Source of the DNA: Ichthyophthirius multifiliis
Lineage: Eukaryota > Ciliophora > Oligohymenophorea > Hymenostomatida
DNA length: 64,000 nucleotides
Assembly: GCF_000220395.1 (NCBI RefSeq)
Contig: NW_004085918.1
Location: forward strand, 62,001 to 126,000
Direction: 5' to 3'
Shown: positions 1 through 13,112 of the stretch, piece after piece
Position numbering within the stretch: the stretch's first letter is position 1
Layout of the letters: each line of letters opens with the position of its first letter
Notes under the pieces: model-generated
The model's database searches: none
What the model saw: only the letters and a program-made list of their open reading frames with translations
What the model was told of the DNA's origin: nothing
Made by a program: the position numbers and the translations under genes

Positions 1-262
1 AATAAAAAAAAAAATACATAAATGAAATATTTTAATTTTTAAATTCCTGAAAATGAAATTTTTAATTATAATATTATTAAAAACTTATGTCTATATACTT
101 ATAAATATTAAATTTTTCTTTTAATTAATACAGCTTTGTTTAATTAATAATAATACATAATTTAAATAATATTTTACAAAGAAAAAATAGCTTTTAAATT
201 AATAATTAAATATATATTAATTTTAAATATTATTATATACATTTCCATAAAAAATAATAATA
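1..262. other. AT-rich non-coding leader
   Basis: Nearly pure A/T sequence before the kinesin start codon. I see no ORF with coding character and no RNA gene; it presumably holds the kinesin 5' UTR and promoter. Confidence 0.6.
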
Positions 263-3200
263 ATGAGTCTTGAATATTAAAAGATTATAAAAGGCACTCC
301 ATTAAAAACAATTGTTCGCATAAAACCTCCAACAAATTTTCAAAGGGAAGATGTTAAATTAACAGGAAATACAATATCTTTAACTGATGCAAATAATAGA
401 AGTAAAAACTTATAATAACAAAAAAAATATAATAAAAAAATTGAAAAAAAGTTATTGAAGAGCATGATTGCTCAGAAGTATATGGACCAGAAACGGATTT
501 ATCAACCATATTTTAAAACTCATTAAAAGGTTTCGTCTCGACATTTATATTAGGATTTAATTGTTGTTTTTTTAGTTTTGGTTCAACAGGTGCAGGCAAA
601 TCATAAACAATAGAAGGTAACAGAAAAGAATCAGGTTTAATAATGCATATGGGAAATTCATTATTTAACTAATTAGATACAAGAAAGCGATAATCAAATT
701 AATAACGCTAAGCTGGCTTATAGAATTATTCATATGCAGTAAGAGTAAGATTTGTAGAAATATTAGATGAAGAAATTGCTGATTTATTAGGAAAGGGTAC
801 ACAATTTACAGAAGTATTAAGAGTAGATGAAACAATATGGGAAGGTCCGATTATATCAAATTCAACATGTGTAACGATACAAACCAGTGAATAACTAAAT
901 GAAATTCTTTTGAATTCTACAAAAAGAAGAGACTAAACATCAAATGAATTTGGAAAGTTATCTAGTAAAGCAACAGCAATTTTTATAATGGAACTTATTC
1001 AAACATCTGAAATAGTTACTGATGATGGATAAGTAGAAAACCTTGTAATGGTATCCAAAATGATTTTCATTGATTTGCCAGGGTCTGAAATTATGCTTGA
1101 TGACCCTGAAGCTATTAGGGTTAGATAAGGTTCCACTTTAAATAAAAGTATTATCACTTTTACAACTTTAATAAGAGATATTGCTAATTAATAATAAAAA
1201 AACGTATTATTTATTTTTTATATTTTAATCATATAATTTAAAAAAAATATATACAAAAAAAGGATCATGGGTATTACCTTTATGAAAATTCAATAGTAAC
1301 TCATTTAATGAAAGACGCGATAGCAGGTAATTGCTTATCGGTAGGAATTTTTTGTATTTAGCATGGAGATCCTAAAGGAAGTTCATATACATTAAATCTA
1401 TTAAAAAAGGCAGAATATATAAGTAATTTCCCAATAGTTAATGAATCCAAAGCCATAGGTTTACTTAAAAAATATAGAGCAGAATGCATGGCTGCATAAT
1501 CAAACAATAGAGGAAATAATGCAGGTTTAGTAGGTATAGATGGAGATATGGGGAATTATAAAATGTAAGAATATGAAAAAAAACTTATGGAATCACATCT
1601 AGATAAGCTCAAATTAGAAGAAGACAGGCAAAGATATGCACAAAAACTAACCGAAATAAGAGAAAAATATAATTAATTAGTAAAAGATAAAGGTGATCTA
1701 TAAGGGGAATTAATAAAATGTGAAGAGGAAAAATTAGAAATTAGTAAAGCTTTAGTTGAATTACAAATTGAAAATACGAAATTAATGGAAATTATTTAAA
1801 CTGAAAAATATGAAAGCAATACAAAATTACTTAATGCTGATGGTGAATTACTTGATTTAAAAATTAGAGACGAAAAGAATTTGGAAAAAATTAGTTAATT
1901 GTTTGATGAGAAGAAATTATTGGAAGACGATAAACGTGAATTAGAAATCGAATTTGTTGCTTTGAAAAAAAATTTCATTGAAATCAATAAATTATATGAA
2001 GATTCTAAAGCCAAAAACCAAAATGTTGGAATGGAATTAATTAATATGGTTAATGAAAATAAAGCTCTTCATGATGAAATTAACACTATTTATAAAAAAT
2101 CATCTTTGACTACTGAAGAAAATGCTAAATTTATTCATAAGTAAACTAATATTATTATTTTCATTATAAAAAATATTTGATAAAAAATTAAAAAAGAATT
2201 GAAAAATTTGAAAGAGAAAATTAAGAATAAAGAGAAGCTTTGGTTTTTGCGAAATCGGAAATAGAACGCTTAAAGACAGAGATGTTAAGATATGATATAA
2301 TGGAATAATAGCATAGATTAGATATAGACAACAAGAAAATAGAAATGGAAAAAGGTTATATAGAAATAACAAAGGATAAGCAAAACGAATATTAAAAGTT
2401 AACAAAAGAAAACGAAATAAGTTTAAAAAGAAATAATGACGAAAAGTTATTTTGGGAAAGTCAAAAAATGGAATTAACTCACAAAAACAAATTATTCTAA
2501 AGAAAAATTTAAGAATTAGAAGACAGATTATAAGAATTATTAAAATATAATGATGAAATAACAGCAGAAAATAGTAAAATGTAACTATAATTAGATGAAA
2601 TGCGATCAATTTATAGAAGCAAACTATTATAGTTTACTAACGATTAAGGAAGAAATTAATAAGATAAATCCTAATCAGTAAGAATTGGATATGATATGAA
2701 TGCAAGAGAGGAACTTATTAGAAGTTACAATGAAAAAGAAACATCACTTACTTAGGCTCTTGAAAAAGAAAAAAAGGTCTCCAAAAATCTAAGAATTGAA
2801 ATTAAAGCTTTAAAAAAATTTTCTTTATAGCTCAAGTATTTAGCTGAAGATTGGGCTCCTGTCGGAGTCGAATACCCTGAAATACTTAAAAGAAATCCTC
2901 CAACTTAATTAGATGATGAAAATACACCTGCTTTAGTCGTAATATTTTTTTATTTTTTATTATTCTATTTTTGTTTTAAGTCGGATTAAAATGTAGAAAT
3001 TGAAAGATTGAGGAAAAGAAATAGAAGACTTGAAGAAGAACTAAAGATAGTTTAAGATTAATTACTTAATTAAGCTAATAAAAAAGCCGAAAAAGATATT
3101 GATATTTAATAAAGACTTATTAATGAAATCGAATATATTAAAAGCTCTAATGTCAGACCTGGATCTAGTAGTTAAAATAATGAAATTTTAAGAAGAGAAA

Positions 3201-3760
3201 GAAATGATTTGTTTGAAGAGAACAAAAGACTTGTTAATATGGTATTTTTATTTTTTCTAATATTAAATAAAATATAATTTTATTGCTAATAAAAAAGCTT
3301 AAAGATAACAAAAAATGGGATATTTATATGTTGTAAAAGGAAAACGAAAGACTTGTTAAATCTGTAAATTTAATAATTAAATTTAATTTTTATATATAAA
3401 AAGATTAAATAATATGAAGATGGGTAATCAATAGCTCCTATTTCTGGCGACCCTGGTATGATGAAAACAAAAGTATTTTTGATATTTTTTTGTTAATATT
3501 TATTTAAATTGTCTTTTTGTTTACTTAATTTATTGTATATATTTAGTTGATGTATTATGAAAAAATGATTAAATCAATTGAAAAAGATAAAAGTTAATTG
3601 TTAGTTAGAGCAACAATGGCAGAAGAACAATTAAAATAATTATAAGAACATCTACAAAAAAGCACACTTGAATATTAAAAAAAAATAATGGAATTAAAAA
3701 AAGTATTATAATTATTATTATTTTAAATTATATTATATTTAGGGGAGAAGTGAATATTGA
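263..3760 (+). CDS. divergent kinesin-like motor protein with long coiled coil
   Basis: Read with TAA/TAG = Gln, the gene opens MSLEYQKIIKGTPLKTIVRI, a kinesin-type first beta strand. A P-loop GSTGAGKS follows near 570-600. The switch I region reads LSSKAT instead of the usual SSRSH, and switch II reads DLPGSE instead of DLAGSE. The motor ends near 1480 with a neck-like stretch, and the remainder is a heptad-rich, Lys/Glu-rich coiled coil to the C terminus. Introns I can place are 402-451 and 1204-1262; others lie near 2144-2200, 2940-2980, 3241-3300, 3365-3400, 3470-3545 and 3703-3742. The stop TGA is at 3758-3760. Kinesins move along microtubules by ATP hydrolysis. The altered switch residues make full ATPase activity uncertain, and I cannot assign a kinesin subfamily. 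The exact joins of the 3' exons are approximate. Confidence 0.8.
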
Positions 3761-3953
3761 ATTAATAAAATCAAATTTAATTGGAAATACATATAAATAT
3801 TTTTTTTAGTATATATAATTTAATATATATGTTCATAATAACTTATTAAATAATAAATTAAAAATATTTTAATTTAAAGAATTAAATACATAAAAACAAT
3901 TATAAGTATACCTAATATAAAAGTGTATTTATTATTACTATTTGATTATAAAA

Positions 3954-6900
3954 TCAGTTGATTTTATTCAAATTATATGATTCTTTAAATAAAGTATTAA
4001 GTTTTTAAAGTTTTTAAATTTCTTTATCCGAAAGATTTAACTTCTTTATAGTTTTTTCAAAAAGTTTATGATTATTTCTTTAATTTGCTTTAGAATTATT
4101 TATATTATTCCATATTTTTGAATTTTAATTCTATAATTCCTATCCTTTATTTTATTAATTTTCTTAATTTTTTAAATCTTACTTAAAATTAAGGATAGGT
4201 TTATAATTATTAAATGGATCAAAATTTTATAAATCTACTTAAAATCTAACAATTTTAAATCTTTAGTTTTTAATTTATAAAACTTAAGTTTTTTTAAGTA
4301 ATTCTTCAACCTGTTTTTCAGTCTTATTTTATATTTCATTAGTATTAGCACTATATTTTTCATAATTAATATGTAAATTCCATTTTGTATTACTTTTGAG
4401 TTTCTTATATTAATTTTATTATATTAAGTTTAAAAAGAAATAAGGATCTTATTCGATTTATGGAAATTTTAGATAAATATAATTAGTTTCATGTAATGTA
4501 AGATCTGTAGATTTTTGAAGAGTCTCAAATACTTCTTAAGAAGAATTCTAAGAACTTACTACGTCTTTATCATTATCACAAAATTCATTATTTGAAGGGT
4601 TTTCAAGATATTTCGAAATTTATAAAAAATCAAAATATTAATCATTTTCTTTTATTTCATTTGTGGAAATTATGTTTTTCGAAGATTTACTATTACTATT
4701 ATTTACAGAATTTTTCGAATCTTTTTATTTTAAAGTCAACTCATCATCATTAACATCAATCCTTTTTTTCAGCGTATTATCATAAAGATCAATAGTATTT
4801 TTTTTTCTATACCCTATAGGAATAGGTTAATATATTTGTTCTGATTATCTTAACGTTTCAATAAAATCACCATTTAAGGAATTATAAATTAAGACTTTCT
4901 TTTCAACCAAAACTACGAAAATAAGCTGGTGTTCGAAATTATATTCGAAATTTTAAATTTAATCTGTTTAAACTTTAGCTGACCAATAAAGATAGTTAGT
5001 TATATATTTATAATTCTTATTATTTTTACTTTCCATTAATTTTTTAGAAGTTTGTAATTATAAATCCTTTTTTATATTTTTATATTTTTTATTTTTTATT
5101 AAATATTTATTTACGTTTATTATTTCATTTAATTTAAATGATAATAATTTCTATTTAAAATCATATGCAAATAAAACTTAAGTTTTATCGCAATATTTTA
5201 TTTTAGATATTGCTAGTGCCATAGGAACTTAAAAATCTCCTCCAGTTAAAAAGGCATTATCTTCTACCATTAAATAAGTTATTGCTTAAAAATACTTGTC
5301 AGTATTTATAAATTAAACTTATCCATTTGACAAACAAATTATAATGTAATCTAATTAAGGAATTAATATCATATCATATATTTTTATATTATCAAATTAG
5401 TATGTGTACTAACCTAAAAGTTTTCCAGTTTTAATATCAAAGAAAGCAATTTAACTATTATTAGTTGAAGCAATTATTATTTATTTTCTATGACAAATTT
5501 ATACTTTTTAAATTTTAACATCTTTTGGAGTTATGGTTAATATTAATTATTCATTCTTTTAAAGTTTTTTAAAAAATAATAAATAAAATAATTACTTCAT
5601 CAGCAAAATCATCGTTAAGAATATTAATTTTATTATCGTTTGCTAAAGTAGCTATAATTTTTAATACTTAATTTATTTCTATTTAAATTACTTCTTCTTT
5701 ATGCTTTGGAAGATTTTTTATGTGAACTCCATTTTCTGCATTAAAAGCTTATATATGTCCAATTTAATTTCCTATAAATATTCTTTTTTCATTATAATCT
5801 AAAGAAAATGCGGAAATTTAAATCCCTTATTAAGTCATATTGAATACTTTATCTACTTATCCTGTAAGAGCATTCCAAACCTTAACACTAGATCCAGAAG
5901 GTGTATATATTTTAAGCTAAGAAGAGTTCATAATGCAAGTAATGATTCGATTATCATCACAAATATTTTAATTAAATTCCATATCATAATTATATTAAAT
6001 AATTGTCTATCCACAAAAATATAAATTTAATTGAGGTTACTTCGTATAGAAAAAATATTAAGCATTAAATGAGAATTTCTAATTTTTTTTCTCAAGAGAA
6101 AATTATTAAAAAACATTAAATCTCTATAAATCTCGCACTTTTACATTTCCTTTTATATCTATTGATAAAAGTTATTTTAATCCTTCGATTACACATATAT
6201 GTTATATTGGATACTTATAATCTTATATTTTATATATCAAATGATTTGTATAAGGATTCCATACTCCAATCTTATTTTTTTAGAAAAAAATTGAATATAT
6301 TTGAAATATAAATAATTATGTATATACCCAATGATCAAAACCAGAAGAAAATAAAAGAATAGTAGAAGGATCATAAGTTAAACAAGTTATTCCTCTAGTA
6401 TGTTATTTATAGATAGTTCTAATTTTATATTATATAGTATCCCATAAAATTAACAAACCATCCAAACCCCCTGAAGCAATAAATTAAAGCTAAGCCATAC
6501 AAACAATACTTGTTACAGCATCTTTATGTCCATTTTAAAGTAGCTTATCATATTTATTGGTGTTGATTATTTCTTTTTATTTTTATTTTATTATATAAAA
6601 AAAATCTTATTTTTTATTACAAATTTCATTAATATCCCATGCAACAATATTTCCATTTTTTTAACCACAAAAAACAATTTCTTTTTAATTTTCCCATGCT
6701 AACACATAAACTTCTTATTGAAAATGTTTTTAAATACGAATAGTATCTAATTAATTGCTTATAATAGCAGGACTAAAACCTTAAGCTTAGTATTTATAAG
6801 CCCTAATAAATCCATCAGAAGTGGAAACTAATAATAATTATTTTTATTGTAAATAGATTACATCTAAAATGAATGTTTTTCGTTAAATATTTAATTATTT

Positions 6901-7591
6901 TTAAATTTAAGTGAAATTTTCCTTCTTTTTAAAAAAAATAAAAATAGTTAATTTTTTAATTTACTGTATAGTTAATTATGTTAACATTCAAATTATCGGG
7001 TTAGACAAGTAAAAATTTATTATTTAAGGTAAAATTTTCAGGATTAAATAAATAAATTATACTACTTCCTTCTTCAAAAAAAGCAATCCTTTCAATGTTA
7101 TTAATATAAATAAGTTTTTTTATAATGTTAATAGTATTATAATTTAATTTTAATTAATTTTAATTATATTGACGAATAACTTAATTATTTTATTATAAAA
7201 TAGAAGCCTTTCCCATAACATAATTAGACAATTCAATCCATTCTAAATCTCCGTTTGAATTCAAATCGATTTAATCAAATAAATTATGTAAAATGCGAAT
7301 TAATTTTGCTTTTCTATTTGTTAAATTTACATTCCAATCTGATAAATGATGTAGCATCATTATTATAAATTCTGCTACTTTTAATTAACCGCCTTATGCT
7401 TCGAAATCGTTATTTAAAATACTAACTGTAAATGGGTCTAATTTTAGAAGAAGATCACTTAACAGTTTTTAATCTTAATCTTAGAATCTTTTTAAAGATG
7501 TTCTTGGAGAATATATGGGCTCATATTTTTATTTTTCTTAAAATTCTTGTATTTTCTCTTGTTATTATTGAAATATTTAATCTAAATTCAT
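3954..7591 (-). CDS. EF-hand and WD40-repeat protein (WDR49/CFAP337-like)
   Basis: The minus-strand reading starts MNLDQIFQQQQEKIQEF at 7591 and ends in TGA at 3956-3954. Around residues 95-115 there is an EF-hand loop of the form DLNSNGDLEWIEL, preceded by a helical segment. WD40-like blades follow: LLVSTSDGFIRAYKY, then IVFCGQKNGNIVAWDI, then IASGGLDGLLILWDT, and further ones towards 5.4 kb. The C-terminal 300 or so residues are polar and Ser/Asn-rich. One intron lies near 6930-6968 and others near 6560-6610 and 5570-5600. An EF-hand in front of a WD40 array is the arrangement of WDR49/CFAP337-type axonemal proteins, so a ciliary role is likely but inferred. The gene is divergent from the Seh1-like gene across about 314 bp. 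Confidence 0.78.
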
Positions 7592-7905
7592 TTTTTTGTC
7601 TTTTGTATTTAATTAAAGTTGTTTTTTTATATATAAAAAGTAAACGTTTATTAATTTTTAAAGTATATAAAAATATATTTTAAAAACTCATTTTTTTATT
7701 AATAAATATTATTCATATTTGAATTTTAGCACATAGTTTTATATTGAAAATAATATAACAAATTATTTAAATATTTCTTCATAAAAAATAAAAAATATTT
7801 ATAATTTAATAATTTAAAACAAAATATATAAACTAATATAATTATTAAATATTTATACACTATAAATAAAATCTAGAAAAATAAAAAGCTAATTAGTTAA
7901 TTAAA
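7592..7905. promoter_or_regulatory. divergent intergenic spacer
   Basis: This spacer of about 314 bp separates two start codons pointing away from each other (minus-strand EF-hand/WD40 gene and plus-strand Seh1-like gene). It must contain both 5' regions. No specific motif can be recognised in the A/T background. Confidence 0.4.
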
Positions 7906-9086
7906 ATGAATTAAAAAACATAAAAAATTAATTAATTTTAAAAAATTGATACAAACCACGAAGATATAATTCACGATATAGCTTTTGACTGTACTAATAT
8001 AAAAAAAAATGCAATTAAAATAAATATAAAAAAAATAATTTTAAAGATTACGGTAAAAAATTAGCAACATGCTCAACAGACAGATCAGTTAAAATATATT
8101 AAAAAAGTTCAAATGGAGAATGGAAATAAATAAATTCAATTACAAACTAGGATGGGCCTGTTTGGAAAGTAAAATGGGCTCATCCTGAATTCGGTAACAT
8201 TTTAGCTGCTTGTTCAATGGATAGATATATAAATATATATGAAGAGAATCGTGATTTTAATTAGAAAGATTAAAGTAAAAAAAATAATCAAAAGTATAAT
8301 AAATATGTATATAAAATAAACAAAGATAAATAAGGGACATGGCGAAATACATAAATATATGACAATGAATCAATAGAAGATATGAAATTTGGTCCAAAAC
8401 ATTTAGGTTTGATATTAGCAATAGCAAGAGCAGATGGTATTATAAGGATATTTATGTTCAAAGATATGTTAAATTTACAAATATAAGAAAAAATTACTGA
8501 AATAAATATCACAAAGCTTGGAATTAATAGTATTTCTTGGAGCAAAAATAGGTTTGACAAGCCAATGATAGCCATTGGTTGTAAAGATTTCAATACTTCA
8601 TAAATAAAACATTATTGTAATGTATATGGAAATACAATAAAAATGCCTGAAGAAGTTGAAAAAAGCGAATGCTTTTAAATTTATGCTATTAATATTATAG
8701 CAAATTAACAAAAACTTAATTAATAAATAAAAATATATCCAGATGAAACAAAATAAAATGAGTTTCTTCACTCATAAGCAGTAAATGATGTTTCTTGGAG
8801 TTTACATAATGGAAAATCTTTCCATTTAATAGGAACTTGTGGTAAAGAAGGTGCAATTGTATGGTATTTAAAAAATTTAGAAGAAAATCAACTATAAGTA
8901 TTGCAAAAAGTAATCCTTAACTACAATTTAGAAGTTGAAGTTTGGAAAATCTCATGGAATTTAAGTGGATAACTAGTTTCTACTACTGATAGTGCAGAAG
9001 AGATGAATGTATACTAAAGTAAAGGTATTGGATAATGGTAAAATGTAAAAACAGTTAAGTTATATTAAGATGAAATTTATTTTTGA
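7906..9086 (+). CDS. SEH1: Seh1-type WD40 nucleoporin
   Basis: The start is MNQKTQKINQFQKIDTNHED. A 56-bp intron at 7991-8046 (GTACTA...AAAG) joins the first blade as IIHDIAFDYYGKKLATCSTD, which closely follows the first blade of animal Seh1. The second blade reads VWKVKWAHPEFGNILAACSM, also matching Seh1, and more WD40 blades run to the C terminus. After removing the intron the CDS is 1125 bp, 374 residues plus TGA, the usual Seh1 length. Seh1 sits in the Nup107-160 Y complex of the nuclear pore and in the GATOR2/SEA complex; which role applies here cannot be told from sequence. Sec13 is the nearest alternative, but the WAHPEFG motif favours Seh1. Confidence 0.9.
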
Positions 9087-9376
9087 AAAAAAAAATTAAT
9101 TTTTATATAAAATTAAAGATTAAATTAATATTTTATAATTTATTATAAGAAAATATAAAAAAAATTATATATAAAAATTACTTAATAAAAAATATAATAT
9201 ATATTTAAAATTAGTAAAAATAAGATACGTATATATGATAAAATTATTATTATTTTATATATTTATATATATTGTTTAGTACTAATAAAAAAATTCTTAA
9301 ATTAATATTAAATATAAATTTTATAAAAATAAAATTGAGTATATAATAATTGTTTAAATAATATTTTCAAATATAA

Positions 9377-9414
<38 letters not shown>

Positions 9415-9848
9415 ATATATATATATATATATAATATATTTATATATAATATTAATTTTATATTAAATATTTTTTATTTTATGATCTTTTTTAATTTATA
9501 TTATTTTATTTTTTTTAATTCATAAATATATTATTTAATTTTAAAAAAAAAACATATCAAATATATTAAATATATTTATTTTTCTTTAAATAATATATTA
9601 ATTTTTTATATTTAAGTTTTTTATATTTAAATATTTACTTTCATATGAAATGGATTTTTTTAATAAATACATATATATTTATTTAATTTTATTAATAATA
9701 AAAAAAAATACAATCTTTAATTTATTATATATATGCTGAAAGAATTTTAATTAAACACTAATAAATAAATATAATAAATCATATCATTTTAAATAAATCA
9801 AAGAAAAACAAAATAAAAAAAACTTATAAATTTAATTATAAAATAAAA
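9087..9848. other. AT-rich intergenic region
   Basis: Non-coding A/T sequence containing a (TA)n microsatellite at about 9374-9440. Apart from the expected 3' and 5' UTRs of the flanking genes I see nothing in it. Confidence 0.55.
9374..9440. repeat. (TA)n microsatellite
   Basis: An almost uninterrupted alternating TA tract broken by single AA or TT steps. It lies in the spacer between the Seh1-like and calpain-like genes. Confidence 0.85.
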
Positions 9849-12334
9849 ATGTATTATTAATAATACTTAAACAACTAAAATTCTAGCCCTTTAAAATAAA
9901 ACAATTCATATACTAATAATTCAGATTTAAACAAATATATAAATCCTTACGTTTAACCTTCTACTTTGTTTAATTAATAATAAAATAACATTGTTCCATA
10001 AAGTTAAGGAATAAGTTCTTATCTTCAACCAAATTAAACAAATTAATAATATGCAATTAGTAATAAATTTAACAATTAAGAGTAATAAAATTTTAATGGT
10101 ATGGAATCATAAAATATGTCTCCGACAAATTCCATTATTAATTGTGATTAATCAAAAGGTGATAGATAATAATTTGGTTTGAACTATGAAGCAAGAAAAA
10201 AAAATAAGTTAAGAGAGTATAACATGAAGGAGAAATCTATAATTCTTTAAAACCTTATGACAAAGCTGAAATAGATTAATATTCCTAAATAGGGCAAAAT
10301 GACTACTTTAAGTTTTTGCGTTAAAGTATAAATGCAGTTGAAAACTCGTAATATTAAATGATTTTGAGAATATGCAGAAAAACAGCTCTGATCCTGATTT
10401 CCGTTAAAATGATAAAAAATACTAAAAAATGACTTTGTCGATGAAGAGTTTCCACATGAAATAGCTTCTCTTGTTGGAAATGATGCATTGGTTAGATAAT
10501 CTTGGAAAGGACTCTAATGGTATCGCCCTAAGGATATCGCAAATTTTGAAAATAACTAGATTTACAAAGATATAAAACCTTAAGATATAAGATAAGGATA
10601 TATGGGAAATTGCTACTTTTTAGCAAGTTTATCAGCTATAGCAGAAAATCCAAGTAAATTGAATTATATATGAAAAATATTTTTTATTTTATATATGCTT
10701 AAAAATTATCCAATTTAATTTAATGTTATTTTATTTTTAATTATAAAGATAGAATTAAAAAACTCTTTACTTAAGAAAATAATGAATTATCATATAACAA
10801 AGAATTTGGTGTTTATAATGTAATTAAAAATTATCTTTATATAATTTTCAAATTGTATGAAAATAACGAATTTATATATATATTATTTTTAATAATTTTA
10901 ATTAATATTTTTTTTTATAGATTAAAATTTGTGTTTAAGGTTAATGGAAAAATGTAATTGTTGATGAGTTTTTCCCCTGTATTACAAAGTAAAGAGGTCC
11001 GGCTTTTACAAGAGGAAACGATGGAGAAATATGGGTACTTCTCTTAGAAAAAGCTTGGGCTAAAGTAAACGGATCATACAGTGAGATCGAAAAAGGTTTA
11101 ACAAGAGAATGTTTACATGACTTTACAGGTGCTCCAGTATTATAACTATGGTTAGATGATTCTTCGAACCATGATTATGTATGGCATGAACTTTTGAGGG
11201 CAGAGAAAAATAACTATGTAATGACTTGTGGGTCAGGGGATGGAAAATCACTAGCTGATTACTAAAAAGTGGGAATTCTTAAAGGATAACCTTATTCTTT
11301 ATTAGGCGCTTATGAAATAAATGTTGAAGGAAAAGAAACAAGAATCTTAAAATTAAGAAATCCTTGGCAAGTTGTTGAATGGAGAGGAAAATATTCAGAT
11401 AATGACGCAAACTTCATGAAATTAACTCATTAATAAAAATAGTTAATGGGCAGTATATATTTTAATCAATATATATTTATTATTTAATAAAAAAGTTGAA
11501 GATACTTAAATATCACATAGAGATGGAATATTTTTAATGGAATTTTCAGATTTTGTATAATATTTTACAGATTGTTAAATATGTTATGTAAACGATGAAT
11601 TTAAACACACTTCAATGAAAGTTACTAGTTCAAAAAAACATTCGAAATATTTCAGGATGAAAATACAAAAAAAAGGTAAATACTATGTTCAAATAAACCA
11701 AAAACCAAAAAGAAAATACAATAAAAACTAACAAGAAAACTTTAAATATTCGAAGGTAACTTTATTATTAGCTAAAGAAAATGCAGATGGAAGTTTAAGC
11801 TACATAGAAGGTACTTAAAAAAGAGATAGGGAAGTCTGGACAGCTTAACCTTAAGATTAAGAATTAGAAGCTGGAGTATATTATATTTATACAAAAATAG
11901 ATTGGAATTAATCAGAGATATAAGATTTTGTTATTAGTACTTATGGTGTAAATAATACAATTTTAACTGAAATTACCAAATATGAATGCCCTGAGTTTCT
12001 TAGAAATATTTATATTGATCATGCTCGTAATGTTTCTAAAAAATCTAAAAAGTTGATGCATAATAAAAATGCTTGGGTTCTTTTAGAATAAACAGATGAT
12101 GGATATTTCTATTTAGCAATTTAAAATAGCACTGATTAACCTATGTAATGTGAATTTAAATTCTCTAAATTGGAAGGATTAAAACTTAGAAAACCTTTTA
12201 CTGGAAAAATTTCTAACTTCACTGTACCATCTAATAATTTTGAAGTAGTTTTGATTAAAGTACTTGATTACAATGATCTTTAGGGAATTTAAATTAAATA
12301 ATCTATTATTTTTAAATCAAAGGATTAAAATTGA
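9849..12334 (+). CDS. calpain-family protein, catalytic His replaced (three frame breaks)
   Basis: A Gln/Asn-rich N-terminal tail of about 150 residues precedes a calpain catalytic domain. The Cys box reads [19 protein letters not shown], near residue 254. The block that normally reads GHAYSV is GQPYSL, with Gln encoded by TAA at 11287-11289 where the catalytic His belongs. The Asn box RNPW is intact. The domain ends with a segment like [15 protein letters not shown], followed by a C2-like domain III. Introns are 10654-10748, 10820-10920 and 11453-11495. Three frame breaks lie in A runs at 10196-10204, 10356-10358 and 10424-10429; each is cured by one extra A. With those three bases counted the spliced CDS is 2250 bp (749 residues). 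Calpains are Ca-dependent cysteine proteases; without the His this is probably not an active protease. Confidence 0.85.
10654..10748 (+). other. calpain intron 1
   Basis: GTAAAT...AAAG intron of 95 bp. Removing it joins AIAENP to NRIKKLF, as in other calpains. Confidence 0.85.
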
Positions 12335-12827
12335 TTTGATGGACGGTTAGTGATTTCTTTTTTTAAATTTTATATTATCTTTTATAGATTTAAAAAAAAT
12401 AAAAACAGAATATTTCTACATATTATTTTTAGAATAATATAATATTTTATATAAACAGAAAATTAAATAATTATATTTTATTCTTCTTTATTTGAATATT
12501 TGTTTTTCAATTTTTTTACAATGAATATAAAAATATAAAATAATGTAAAAACTCTCATTCTATATTAAATTAAAAATATATTATTTAACTTTACTTCCGA
12601 AAAAAATTAATTATATTATTATAAAATAAAATTTATTTTTATAATTCATAATTATAAATAAAACATATTTAATTAATATGATTAATTATTTAAATTTATA
12701 AATCTTAGTATAGGTTTTGTTTTTTTTAACATTTTTAATAGTATTTATAACATGTATTCCACTAAATTATATTAAACAAATAAAATAAAAAATAATATAA
12801 AATACATAAATAAATTAAAATACTATT
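12335..12827. other. AT-rich intergenic region
   Basis: Non-coding spacer between the calpain stop and the next small ORF; no recognisable element. Confidence 0.5.
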
Positions 12828-13112
12828 ATGAAAGTAAGTGATAAAAAGATAAAAAATAATTAAGAATATTAAAAAATAAAATTATTAGAACAATAATGGA
12901 GATAAAAATATAATGCACAATGGAATTTATAATTAAATAAACATATTTGTTAAGCTCAAAATAAATACCAAAAATATTTATGTAAATATCAAGCCAAATA
13001 GTTAGCTATTTAGTGGTAAAAATATTCTTAAAAACACTATAATTAAGTGGATAGAAAGCATATTAAAAGAAACTAAGGATTACTAAATTGTAAAGTTATA
13101 ATAGTATAGTGA
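12828..13112 (+). CDS. small hypothetical protein, 94 aa
   Basis: An uninterrupted frame runs from ATG to TGA with TAA/TAG read as Gln. The product is very basic and aromatic-rich: it carries several Trp and many Tyr, Lys and Gln, with stretches such as YNAQWNLQLNKHICQAQNKY. No signal peptide, membrane segment or known motif is visible. The local composition is less A/T-skewed than the flanks, which supports coding, but in this genome long TGA-free frames also arise by chance. It is convergent with the TPR gene. I do not recognise a family. Confidence 0.4.

Noticed and set aside
2100-2609. Long standard-code minus-strand ORFs, such as the one opposite the kinesin coiled coil
   Set aside because: It is the antisense shadow of the plus-strand coding sequence and has the Phe/Leu-rich composition expected from that.
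7432-7683. Plus-strand ORF starting MGLILEEDHLTVF
   Set aside because: It is the complement of the first exon of the EF-hand/WD40 gene, whose start and frame are well supported on the minus strand.
10196-10429. Programmed ribosomal frameshifting in the calpain gene
   Set aside because: The same one-base deficit at A/T runs appears in unrelated housekeeping genes, so consensus error is the simpler explanation. It is kept only as an alternative in the findings.
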